DNA of 64,000 bases from NCBI RefSeq assembly GCF_000389965.1, contig NC_021191.1, positions 3,845,501 through 3,909,500 of the forward strand. The letters run 5' to 3'. A model generated the notes under the pieces. That model searched no databases, was not told the DNA's origin, and saw nothing but the letters and a program-made list of their open reading frames with translations. The position numbers and the translations under genes are program-made. Source of the DNA: Actinoplanes sp. N902-109. Lineage in GTDB: Bacteria; Actinomycetota; Actinomycetes; Mycobacteriales; Micromonosporaceae. Below, one piece after another: positions 44,326 to 52,661 of this stretch (position 1 is the first letter of the stretch; each line of letters begins with the position of its first letter).

Positions 44326-45744
44326 ATGACCGGTTCCCGATCCAGATCGGTGAGACTCGCGCTGCTGGCGGCCGGATTGCCCCTGCTGGCGGCGGCCGGG
44401 GTGGTCGCGGCGCTGCCCGCGCAAGCCGCAACGGCGGGCTGTTCGGTGAACTATGCCGTGTCGTCGCAGTGGCAGGGCGGCTTCAACGCGGACGTGTCGA
44501 TCACCAACCTCGGTGACGCGCTCTCGAACTGGTCCCTGACCTGGTCGTACGGCGCGGGGCAGACGGTGGCCCAGGCCTGGAACGCGACGGTGACGCAGAG
44601 CGGGACCGCGGTGACCGCGAAGAACGCCGCCTACAACGGCTCGGTGGCGACCGGCGGCACGGTGTCGTTCGGCTTCACCGGGTCGTGGACCGGCAGCAAC
44701 CCGGTCCCGGCGAGCTTCGCCGTGAACGGCGTCTCCTGCACCGGCTCGACCGGGCCGACCTCGCCGTCGACCCCGACCCCGACGGCGACCACCCCGACGC
44801 CGACCACACCGACGCCGACGCCCTCCAACCCGGGCGGCACGTGCACGCTGCCGTCGAGCTACCGCTGGTCGTCCACCGGGGCGCTGGCCACCCCGAAGAA
44901 CGGCTGGACGTCGCTGAAGGACTTCACCAACGTCGTCTACAACGGCAAGCACCTGGTGTACGCCTCGAACGTCAACAACGGCTCGTACGGCTCGATGAAC
45001 TTCGGTCTGTTCACCAACTGGTCGGACATGGCCACGGCCAGCCAGAACGGGATGAGCCAGGGCACCGTCGCGCCCACCCTGCTGTACTTCGCGCCGAAGA
45101 ACATCTGGGTGCTGGCCTACCAGTGGGGTCCGACGTCGTTCAGCTACAAGACCTCCACCGACCCGACCAACGCCAACGGCTGGTCGGCGCCGCAGACGCT
45201 GTTCACGGGCACCATCACCGGGTCCGGCACCGGCGTCATCGACCAGACGCTGATCGGCGACGGGCAGAACATGTACCTGTTCTTCGCCGGCGACAACGGC
45301 AAGATCTACCGGGCCAGCATGCCGATCGGCAACTTCCCGGGCAGCTTCGGCTCGTCGTACACCACGGTCATGAGCGACAGCACGAACAACCTGTTCGAGG
45401 CCGTCGAGGTGTACAAGGTGGCCGGGCAGAACCAGTACCTGATGATCGTCGAGGCGATCGGCAGCCGGGGCCGCTACTTCCGCTCGTTCACCTCGTCCAG
45501 CCTGAGCGGTTCGTGGACGCCGCAGGCCGCCACCGAGAGCAACCCGTTCGCGGGTGCCGCCAACAGCGGTGCGACCTGGACCAACGACATCAGCCACGGC
45601 GACCTGGTGCGCACCAACCCGGACCAGACCAAGACCGTCGACCCCTGCAACCTGCAACTGCTGTACCAGGGCAAGAACCCCACCGCCGGCGGCGACTACA
45701 ACAACCTGCCGTGGCGTCCGGGCCTGCTCACCCTGCAGCGCTGA
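44326..45744 (+). CDS. Secreted GH62 alpha-L-arabinofuranosidase with N-terminal CBM2
   Basis: 472 residues; ATG 8 nt after GGAAGGAAA. Signal peptide to about QAATAG. CBM2 about 40-142 (CSVNYAVSSQWQGGFNADVSITNLG...). A Pro/Thr linker precedes GH62 about 170-472: CTLPSSYRWSSTGALATPKNGWTSLKDFTNVVYNGKHLVYAS (base Asp in LKDFTN), VIDQTLIGDGQNMYLFFAGDNGKIYRA (Asp), and LFEAVEVYKVAGQNQYLMIVEAIG (acid Glu). Removes arabinofuranose from arabinoxylan. First gene of a five-gene secreted operon. Confidence 0.95.
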   Translation: MTGSRSRSVRLALLAAGLPLLAAAGVVAALPAQAATAGCSVNYAVSSQWQGGFNADVSITNLGDALSNWSLTWSYGAGQTVAQAWNATVTQSGTAVTAKNAAYNGSVATGGTVSFGFTGSWTGSNPVPASFAVNGVSCTGSTGPTSPSTPTPTATTPTPTTPTPTPSNPGGTCTLPSSYRWSSTGALATPKNGWTSLKDFTNVVYNGKHLVYASNVNNGSYGSMNFGLFTNWSDMATASQNGMSQGTVAPTLLYFAPKNIWVLAYQWGPTSFSYKTSTDPTNANGWSAPQTLFTGTITGSGTGVIDQTLIGDGQNMYLFFAGDNGKIYRASMPIGNFPGSFGSSYTTVMSDSTNNLFEAVEVYKVAGQNQYLMIVEAIGSRGRYFRSFTSSSLSGSWTPQAATESNPFAGAANSGATWTNDISHGDLVRTNPDQTKTVDPCNLQLLYQGKNPTAGGDYNNLPWRPGLLTLQR

Positions 45745-45757
45745 GCGATAGGAACCG

Positions 45758-46912
45758 GTGAAGACCGTGCGAATTCCGATTGTTGTCGCGGTCACCGCCG
45801 CGATCCTGGCGGCCGGTGCGGGGCCGGCCGCCGCCGCGGCGGGCGGGTCGGGCCCGTACCCGGCCGACTACGAGACCTCGGCCACGCTGACCAACCACAC
45901 CATCTACCGGCCGCAGACCCTGCCGTCCGCCCGGATGCCCCTGATGGTCTGGGGCAACGGCGGCTGCGCGGCCAACGGCACCGGGCAGATCAACTTCCTG
46001 CGCGAGATCGCCTCGCACGGCTTCCTCGTCATCGCCAACGGCGCCCCGAACGGGTCCGGGTCGACCACGTCGCAGATGCTCACCCAGTCCATCGACTGGG
46101 CGGTCGCCGAGAACGCCCGGACCGGCAGCAAGTACTACGGCAAGGTGGACACGAGCAAGGTCGCCGTGGCGGGGTGGTCCTGCGGCGGGCTGGAGGCGTA
46201 CGCGGTCTCGAACGACCCGCGGGTCACCACGACCATGATCTTCAGCAGCGGGCTGCTCAACGACGCCGACGACTACCAGCTCGCCCGGCTGACCAAGCCG
46301 ATCGGGTACTTCATCGGCGGGACCAGCGACATCGCGTACCCGAACGCCATGGACGACTGGGGCAAGCTGCCGGCCGGGTTGCCCGCGTTCATGGGCAACC
46401 TGAACGTCGGCCACGGCGGCACCTACGACCAGGTCAACGGTGGCGAGTTCGGCCGGGTGGCGGTGCTGTGGCTGAAGTGGCAGCTGCTGGGTGACACCAC
46501 CGCCGGTGCCGCGTTCGTCGGCTCCGACTGCGGTCTGTGCCACAGCCAGTGGCAGGTGCAGCAGAAGAACCTGAGCCTCGGCGGCACGCCGTCGGACCCG
46601 CCGCCGGGCGGTGATCCGGCCGCCTGCTCCGCGAGCTACACCGTGCAGAACCAGTGGAACGGCGGGTTCGTCGCCGGGGTGGTCGTGACCGCGGGCAGCA
46701 GTGCGCTCACCGGGTGGCGGGTCACCCTCACGCTGCCGGGCGGCACGTCGGTCAGTTCGGTGTGGAACGCCGTCAGCACCGGCACGAGCGGCACCGTCAC
46801 GATGGCGAACGCCGGCTACAACGGGCGCCTGGCCGCGGGCCAGACCGCCTCCTTCGGTTTCCAGGGCACCGGATCCGGCAGCGGCGTCAGCGCCGCCTGT
46901 TCGGCGAGCTGA
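45758..46912 (+). CDS. Secreted alpha/beta-hydrolase esterase with C-terminal CBM2
   Basis: 384 residues from a GTG with AGGAA 4 nt ahead, 13 nt after the GH62 stop. Signal peptide to about AAAAGG. Esterase domain about 30-270: YRPQTLPSARMPLMVWGNGGCAANG, nucleophile elbow VAVAGWSCGGLEAYAV (Ser about 138), and GNLNVGHGGTYDQV (His). A short Pro/Gly linker leads to a CBM2 (CSASYTVQNQWNGGFVAGVVV). The fold suggests a chlorophyllase/dienelactone-hydrolase-like carbohydrate esterase. Its ester (acetyl, feruloyl or glucuronoyl) is not clear from sequence, but operon company points to arabinoxylan. Confidence 0.82.
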   Translation: MKTVRIPIVVAVTAAILAAGAGPAAAAAGGSGPYPADYETSATLTNHTIYRPQTLPSARMPLMVWGNGGCAANGTGQINFLREIASHGFLVIANGAPNGSGSTTSQMLTQSIDWAVAENARTGSKYYGKVDTSKVAVAGWSCGGLEAYAVSNDPRVTTTMIFSSGLLNDADDYQLARLTKPIGYFIGGTSDIAYPNAMDDWGKLPAGLPAFMGNLNVGHGGTYDQVNGGEFGRVAVLWLKWQLLGDTTAGAAFVGSDCGLCHSQWQVQQKNLSLGGTPSDPPPGGDPAACSASYTVQNQWNGGFVAGVVVTAGSSALTGWRVTLTLPGGTSVSSVWNAVSTGTSGTVTMANAGYNGRLAAGQTASFGFQGTGSGSGVSAACSAS

Positions 46913-46931
46913 TCGGAAGGGGATCGACGCC

Positions 46932-49319
46932 ATGGCTCGTACACCTGCGATCCGGATACTCACCTCGGCGATGGGCCTGCTGCTGGCGATGGTGGGCGCT
47001 GTGCTCGCCGTGCCCGCGGCGGCCCGCGCCGCCACGACGATCACCGTCAACGGCGGTTCGGGTGGCCGGGTGCTCGACGGGATCGGGGCGATCAGCGGCG
47101 GCGGTGGCAACAGCCGCCTGCTGGTCGACTACCCCGAACCGCAGCGCAGCGACATCCTGGACTACCTGTTCAAACCCGGGTACGGCGCCGCGTTGCAGAT
47201 CATGAAGGTGGAGATCGGCGGGGACACCAACTCGACCTCGGGCGCCGAGCCCAGCCACGAGCACACCCGCGGCGCGGTGAACTGCGACCGTGGCTACGAG
47301 TGGTGGCTGATGGGCCAGGCGAAGGCCCGCAACCCCGGCATCAAGCTGGTCGGGTTGTCCTGGGGTGCGCCCGGCTGGATCGGCAACGGCACCTTCTTCA
47401 CGTCCGACTCGATCGACTACCTGATCGCGTGGCTGGGCTGCGCCGCCTCGCACGGGCTGACGATCGACTACCTCGGCGGCTGGAACGAGCGGGGCCGCGA
47501 CCTGACCTGGTACAAGAACCTGCGCTCGGCGCTCAACTCGCGCGGCTACCCGAACGTCAAGATCGTGGCGGCGGACGAGTTCGGCTGGGCCGCCGCGGAC
47601 GACGCCCAGCGCGACCCGGCGTTCGCCAGTGCGGTGTCGGTGTTCGGCAGTCACTACGTGTGCGGCTACCGCAGCGCGCAGACCGACTGTCCCAGCTCGA
47701 CCACCGCGGTGAACTCCGGCAAGCCGTTGTGGGCCAGCGAGAACGGCTCGGACGACTACAACGGCGGCGCGCAGGCGCTGGCCCGCGGGATCAACCGGGA
47801 CTACCTCGACGGGCGGATGACCGCCTATCTCAACTGGCCGCTGATCGCCGCGATCACGCCGAACATCCCGTGGAGCACCACCGGGCTGGCCGTGGCGGCG
47901 CAACCGTGGTCCGGTGCGTACTCGATCGGCAAGAACGCCTGGGTGATGGCGCAGACCACCCAGTTCACCGCGCCCGGCTGGCGTTATCTGGACAGCTCCT
48001 CGGGCTATCTGAACGGCACCAAGAGCAACGGCAGTTACGTCTCGCTGCGGTCGGGCAGCACCGGCGACTACAGCACGGTCATCGAGACGATGGACGCCGG
48101 TGCCGCGCAGGACCTCAGCTTCACGGTCACCGGCGGTCTGTCCACCGGCACCGTGCACGTGTGGTCCACGAACGTCCGGTCGAGCAACCCGGCGGACTAC
48201 TTCGTCAAGCGCGCCGACATCACCCCGGTCAACGGGTCGTTCTCGCTCAACGTCCAGCCCGGCTACGTCTACAGCGTCACCACGACGACCGGTCAGGGCA
48301 AAGGCACCGCGGCGAGCCCGGCGCAGGGCAGCCTCGCGCTGCCGTACGCCGACGACTTCGACAGCTATGCGAGCGGGCGGGAAGCCAAGTACCTGATGGA
48401 CCATCAGGGCTCGTTCGAGGTGGTGGGCTGCGCCGGCGGGCGCAGCGGGCAGTGCGTGCGGCAGATGTCCGAGCAGACCCCGATCTACTGGACGTCGGGT
48501 CATGCCGAGCCCTTCTCGCTGCTGGGTGATCTCGGCTGGCGCAACTACACGGTGTCCTCCGACGTGCTGCTCGAGAAGTCCGGCTATGCCCAGCTCATCG
48601 GGCGGGCCAGCACCTACAACCACGAGCAGCCGCAGAACCTCAACGCCTACTACCTGCGGGTCGCCGACAACGGGCAATGGTCGATCCGCAGCAACAGCAC
48701 CGCCGGCAACCAGCGCACCCTCGCCTCCGGCAGCACGGCGGCGCTGGGCACCGGGCGCTGGCACAAGCTGGCGCTCACCCTGAACGGCAGCACCCTGTCC
48801 GCGGCCGTCGACGGCACCACCGTGGGCAGCGTGACCGACTCCACCTGGGTGGCCGGCCAGGTCGGCTACGCCACCGGCCAGGGGGTGACGGCCCAGTTCG
48901 ACAACCTGTCGGTCACCCCGGTCGGCGGGGGCCAGAGCCCGACCGGCGAGATCCGCGGGGTGGGCTCGAACCGGTGCCTGGACGTCAACGGGCAGAGCCA
49001 GAGCGACGGGGCGGCGGTGCAGATCTGGGACTGCAACGGCGGCACCAACCAGCGCTGGACGCCGACCTCCAGCGGGCAGCTGACCGTGTACGGCACCAAG
49101 TGCCTCGACGCGCCGGGCACCACGGCCGGCACCGCGGTCCGGATCTTCTCTTGCACCGGCGGCACCGGTCAGCAGTGGCGGATCAACGGCGACGGCACGA
49201 TCACCGGCGTCGCCTCCGGGCTCTGCCTGGACGTCACCGGCGCGGCCACCGCCAACGGCACCCCGGTCGCGTTGTGGACCTGCAACGGCGGCACCAACCA
49301 GCAATGGCTCCGGAACTGA
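46932..49319 (+). CDS. Secreted GH59 (galactocerebrosidase-family) beta-galactosidase with CBM13
   Basis: 795 residues; ATG with GAAGGGG about 10 nt upstream. Signal peptide to about ARAA. GH59 barrel about 36-330 closely follows animal GALC: RVLDGIGAISGGGGNSRLLVDYPEPQRSDILDYLFKPGYG, MKVEIGGDTNSTSGAEPSHEH and RGYEWWLMGQAKARNPGIKLVGLSWGAPGW. Acid/base Glu 186 is in GGWNERG and nucleophile Glu 270 in LWASENGSDDY. A beta domain and a lectin-like domain (about 470-660) follow, as in GALC, then a ricin-type CBM13 (about 670-795). In an arabinoxylan/galactan operon it likely removes beta-galactose from polysaccharide rather than from sphingolipid. Confidence 0.9.
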   Translation: MARTPAIRILTSAMGLLLAMVGAVLAVPAAARAATTITVNGGSGGRVLDGIGAISGGGGNSRLLVDYPEPQRSDILDYLFKPGYGAALQIMKVEIGGDTNSTSGAEPSHEHTRGAVNCDRGYEWWLMGQAKARNPGIKLVGLSWGAPGWIGNGTFFTSDSIDYLIAWLGCAASHGLTIDYLGGWNERGRDLTWYKNLRSALNSRGYPNVKIVAADEFGWAAADDAQRDPAFASAVSVFGSHYVCGYRSAQTDCPSSTTAVNSGKPLWASENGSDDYNGGAQALARGINRDYLDGRMTAYLNWPLIAAITPNIPWSTTGLAVAAQPWSGAYSIGKNAWVMAQTTQFTAPGWRYLDSSSGYLNGTKSNGSYVSLRSGSTGDYSTVIETMDAGAAQDLSFTVTGGLSTGTVHVWSTNVRSSNPADYFVKRADITPVNGSFSLNVQPGYVYSVTTTTGQGKGTAASPAQGSLALPYADDFDSYASGREAKYLMDHQGSFEVVGCAGGRSGQCVRQMSEQTPIYWTSGHAEPFSLLGDLGWRNYTVSSDVLLEKSGYAQLIGRASTYNHEQPQNLNAYYLRVADNGQWSIRSNSTAGNQRTLASGSTAALGTGRWHKLALTLNGSTLSAAVDGTTVGSVTDSTWVAGQVGYATGQGVTAQFDNLSVTPVGGGQSPTGEIRGVGSNRCLDVNGQSQSDGAAVQIWDCNGGTNQRWTPTSSGQLTVYGTKCLDAPGTTAGTAVRIFSCTGGTGQQWRINGDGTITGVASGLCLDVTGAATANGTPVALWTCNGGTNQQWLRN

Positions 49320-49326
49320 GGTGGAG

Positions 49327-51324
49327 ATGAGAAAGCGCTCCCTGTTCGCAGCCGCCGTCGCGCTTGCCGTGACGGCCGGGCTCACCACGATCGCCAGCGG
49401 CGCCGAGGCGGCGGGCGGTTGTCAAGTCACCTACGCGGTCAGCAGCCAGTGGCAGGGCGGCTTCAACGCCGACGTGACCATCCGCAACCTCGGCGACGCG
49501 CTCAACGGATGGTCGCTGTCGTGGACCTACGCGGCCGGTCAGACCGTCACCTCGCTGTGGAACGGCTCGGTGACCCAATCGGGTGCCCAGGTCACGGTCA
49601 CCAACGCCGCCTACAACGGCAGCATCGCCACGGGTGGCACCACGTCCTTCGGGTTCAGCGGGAGCTCCGGCGCCAGCAACCCGGCGCCGGACAGCTTCAC
49701 CCTCAACGGCGTCGCCTGCACCGGTTCGGCCCCCGATCCGACGGGCAGCGCCACCCCGACGGGCAGCGCCACCCCGACACCCAGCCCCACCCCGACGAGC
49801 AGCCCTTCGCCGACACCCAGCACGCCGTCGGCACCCGCCACGTTCACCAACCCGGTGGTGTGGCAGGACTTCGCGGACGGCGACATCATCCGCGTCGGCG
49901 ACGTGTACTACTACTCCGCCTCGACCATGCACTACTCGCCCGGTGCGCCGGTCCTGCGCTCGTACGACCTGGTCAACTGGGAGTATGCCGGGCACTCGGT
50001 GCCGCGGCTGGACTTCGACAACAACGCCTACGACCTCAACGGCGGGCGGGCCTACGTCAAGGGCATCTGGGCGTCGGCCTTCAACTACCGGTCGAGCGAT
50101 TCGCGGTACTACTGGCTCGGGTGCACCGAGTTCAACCGCACCTACGTGTACTCCTCGGCGTCGGCCACCGATGGCTGGAGCAAGCTGGCGAAGATCAACA
50201 AGTGCTACTACGACGCCGGCATGATGTTCGACGGGAGCACCCCGTACGTCGCCTACGGCAACACCACGATCAGCGTGGCCCAGCTGTCCAGCGACCTGAA
50301 GTCGGAAGTGCGCTCGCAGACGGTCTACAACACCCCGTCGAGCATCGGCACACTCGAGGGCTCGCGGATGTACAAGCGCGGCAACTACTACTACATCTGG
50401 CTGACCCGACCGGCGAACGGGCAGTACGTGCTGCGGTCGACCAGCCCGTGGGGTCCGTACGAACAGCGGCAGGTGTTGCTGAACCTGCCCGGGCCGATCT
50501 CCGGGGGCGGCGTGCCGCACCAGGGCGGGCTGGTGCAGACGCAGAACGGCGAGTGGTGGTACATGGCGTTCACCGACGCCTATCCCGGCGGCCGGATGCC
50601 GACGCTCGCGCCGATCTCGTGGAGCAGCGACGGCTGGCCGGTGCTGCAGACCGTCAACGGCCGCTGGGGCACCAGCTACAACCGGCCGAACCTGCCCTGG
50701 CACCCGGTGGCCCCGATGACCGGCTCGGACACCTTCACCGGCAGCACGCTGGGCCCGCAGTACGAGTGGAACCACAACCCGGACCTGTCCAAGGTGGCTG
50801 TCGGCAACGGGCTCAAGCTGTCCACCGCCACCGTCACCAACGATCTGTACAACGCGCGCAACACGCTGACCCGCCGCATCCAGGGCCCGTCGTCCACGGC
50901 GACCGTGAAGCTCGACTACTCGGCCATGGCCAACGGTGACCGGGCCGGGCTGGCCATGCTGCGCGACCAGTCGGCGTGGATCGGCATCCGCAAGGACAAC
51001 GGCGGCACCCGGGTCTCGATGACCAACGGGCTGACCATGTCGACCAGCGGGTGGACCACCACCGGCACCGGCACCGAACAGGCCGGCGCGACCGTCACCG
51101 GGGGCTCGATCTGGCTGCGGGTCACCGCCAACATCCAGCCCGGGTCGGGACGTACGGCCACCTTCTCCTACAGCACCAACGGCACGACGTTCACCAACCT
51201 GGGGCCGGCGTTCACCCTCAACAGCGATTGGCAGTTCTTCATGGGCTATCGGTTCGGCATCTTCAACTACGCGACCAGCGCGCTCGGCGGCGCGGTCACC
51301 GTCAACCAGTTCACCGTGTCATGA
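49327..51324 (+). CDS. Secreted GH43 beta-xylosidase/alpha-L-arabinofuranosidase with N-terminal CBM2
   Basis: 665 residues; ATG 7 nt after the GH59 stop with GAGGTGG overlapping that stop. Signal peptide to about GAEAAG. CBM2 about 30-135 (CQVTYAVSSQWQGGFNADVTI), nearly the same as that of the GH62 enzyme. Linker with (PTGSAT)n repeats. GH43 five-blade propeller about 175-465: base Asp in WQDFADGDIIRVGDVYYYSAST, Asp in YYDAGMMFDGSTPYVAYG, acid Glu in GTLEGSRMYKRGNYYY. A C-terminal beta-sandwich (about 470-665) is typical of the xylan-acting GH43 enzymes. Specificity between xylosidase and arabinofuranosidase remains open. Confidence 0.9.
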   Translation: MRKRSLFAAAVALAVTAGLTTIASGAEAAGGCQVTYAVSSQWQGGFNADVTIRNLGDALNGWSLSWTYAAGQTVTSLWNGSVTQSGAQVTVTNAAYNGSIATGGTTSFGFSGSSGASNPAPDSFTLNGVACTGSAPDPTGSATPTGSATPTPSPTPTSSPSPTPSTPSAPATFTNPVVWQDFADGDIIRVGDVYYYSASTMHYSPGAPVLRSYDLVNWEYAGHSVPRLDFDNNAYDLNGGRAYVKGIWASAFNYRSSDSRYYWLGCTEFNRTYVYSSASATDGWSKLAKINKCYYDAGMMFDGSTPYVAYGNTTISVAQLSSDLKSEVRSQTVYNTPSSIGTLEGSRMYKRGNYYYIWLTRPANGQYVLRSTSPWGPYEQRQVLLNLPGPISGGGVPHQGGLVQTQNGEWWYMAFTDAYPGGRMPTLAPISWSSDGWPVLQTVNGRWGTSYNRPNLPWHPVAPMTGSDTFTGSTLGPQYEWNHNPDLSKVAVGNGLKLSTATVTNDLYNARNTLTRRIQGPSSTATVKLDYSAMANGDRAGLAMLRDQSAWIGIRKDNGGTRVSMTNGLTMSTSGWTTTGTGTEQAGATVTGGSIWLRVTANIQPGSGRTATFSYSTNGTTFTNLGPAFTLNSDWQFFMGYRFGIFNYATSALGGAVTVNQFTVS

Positions 51325-52583
51325 GCCGCCTCAGCAAGTTCGCCGGCGCCGCCGTGGCCGGGGTGCTGACCGCCGCCGCGGCGCTGGCGATCGCGACGGC
51401 CGGCCCGGCCGACGCCGCGGTCACCGCCGGGTGCGCCAAGGCGCCCACGCTGACCAGCGGCACCCGGACGATCTCGAGTGGCGGGCAGAACCGGTCGTAC
51501 ATCCTGCGGGTGCCGGACAACTACGACCGCAACCACCCGTACAAGCTGATCTTCGCGTTCCACTGGCTGAACGGGACCGCGGCCAACGTGCAGAGCAACG
51601 GCTACTACGGTCTGCAGAACCTGTCGAACAACTCGGCGATCTTCGTCGCGCCGCAGGGCATCGACAACGGCTGGGCCAACACCGGCAACCGCGACCTCAC
51701 GCTGGTGGACAACCTCACCTCGCTGATCGAGGGCGACCTGTGCGTCGACACGACGCAGCTGTTCGCGCTCGGCTGGAGCTACGGCGGCTCGATGAGCTAC
51801 GCGGTCGCGTGTGCCCGTCCGACGGTCTTCCGCGCGGTCGCGGTGCTCTCCGGCGCCAACCTCAGCGGCTGCAGCCCGGGCAACCAGCCGGTTGCCTACC
51901 TGGGGATCCACGGCATCCACGACAGCGTGCTGAACATCTCGCTCGGCCGGTCCATCCGGGACACGTTCGTGCGGAACAACGGGTGCACCGCGCAGAACCC
52001 GCCGGAGCCCGCGCAGGGCAGCCTCACGCACATCGCGACCACGTACTCGGGCTGCCGTGCCGGATACCCGGTCGAGTGGGCGGCGTTCGACGGCGACCAC
52101 ACCCCGGAGCCGGTGGACGGCAGCACCCAGACGAACCCGGCCCGGACCTGGGTGGGCGGCGAGATCTGGCGGTTCTTCAGCCAGCTGACCAGCACGACGT
52201 CGCCGTCGCCGTCGAGCCCCACGCCGACACCGACCACGCCGACACCGACCACGCCGGCACCGTCGCCGACCACCCCGCCGCCGGGCGCGTGCAGCGCCGG
52301 CTACCGGATCACCGGGCAGTGGCAGGGCGGCTTCCAGGCCGAGGTCACCGTGACCGCCGGCGCGACGGCGCTGAACGGATGGCGGGTCGGCTGGACGTTC
52401 GCCGACGGCCAGACGGTCAGCCAGATCTGGGGTGGCCGCAACACCGCGAGCGGCAGCACGCAGACCGTCACCAACGAGACCTACAACGGCACCCTCGGCG
52501 CGGGCGCGGCCACCACGTTCGGGTTCCTGGGCACCTGGAACGGCACCAACAGCGTGCCCGCGGTCACCTGCGCCGCGGCCTGA
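51321..52583 (+). CDS. Secreted CE1-type feruloyl/acetylxylan esterase with CBM2
   Basis: 420 residues; ATG overlaps the GH43 stop (ATGA). Signal peptide to about ADAAV. Esterase about 35-300: RSYILRVPDNYDRNHPYKLIFAFHWLNGTAANV, nucleophile elbow LFALGWSYGGSMSYAVACARP (Ser about 157), YLGIHGIHDSVLNI (Asp) and FDGDHTPEPVDG (His). This matches the FaeB/LpqC group of feruloyl esterases, with cysteines (GC, DLCVD, NLSGCSP, GCRAGY) for disulfides. Pro/Thr linker, then CBM2 (CSAGYRITGQWQGGFQAEVTV). Last gene of the coupled operon; it would remove ferulate or acetate that blocks arabinoxylan hydrolysis. Confidence 0.9.
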   Translation: MSRLSKFAGAAVAGVLTAAAALAIATAGPADAAVTAGCAKAPTLTSGTRTISSGGQNRSYILRVPDNYDRNHPYKLIFAFHWLNGTAANVQSNGYYGLQNLSNNSAIFVAPQGIDNGWANTGNRDLTLVDNLTSLIEGDLCVDTTQLFALGWSYGGSMSYAVACARPTVFRAVAVLSGANLSGCSPGNQPVAYLGIHGIHDSVLNISLGRSIRDTFVRNNGCTAQNPPEPAQGSLTHIATTYSGCRAGYPVEWAAFDGDHTPEPVDGSTQTNPARTWVGGEIWRFFSQLTSTTSPSPSSPTPTPTTPTPTTPAPSPTTPPPGACSAGYRITGQWQGGFQAEVTVTAGATALNGWRVGWTFADGQTVSQIWGGRNTASGSTQTVTNETYNGTLGAGAATTFGFLGTWNGTNSVPAVTCAAA

Positions 52584-52661
52584 TCGGGATGAGGGGCATT
52601 TACAGATAACAATGTTTTGAGTTTGGATGGGGGCATCGTCCAACCTCGTTGTGAGGTGCAC

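Noticed and set aside
46932..49319. GH30 endo-beta-1,6-galactanase
   Set aside because: The SRLLVDYPEP, DYLFKP and EYWWLM-type landmarks and the LWASEN nucleophile are those of GH59, a related clan-A family.
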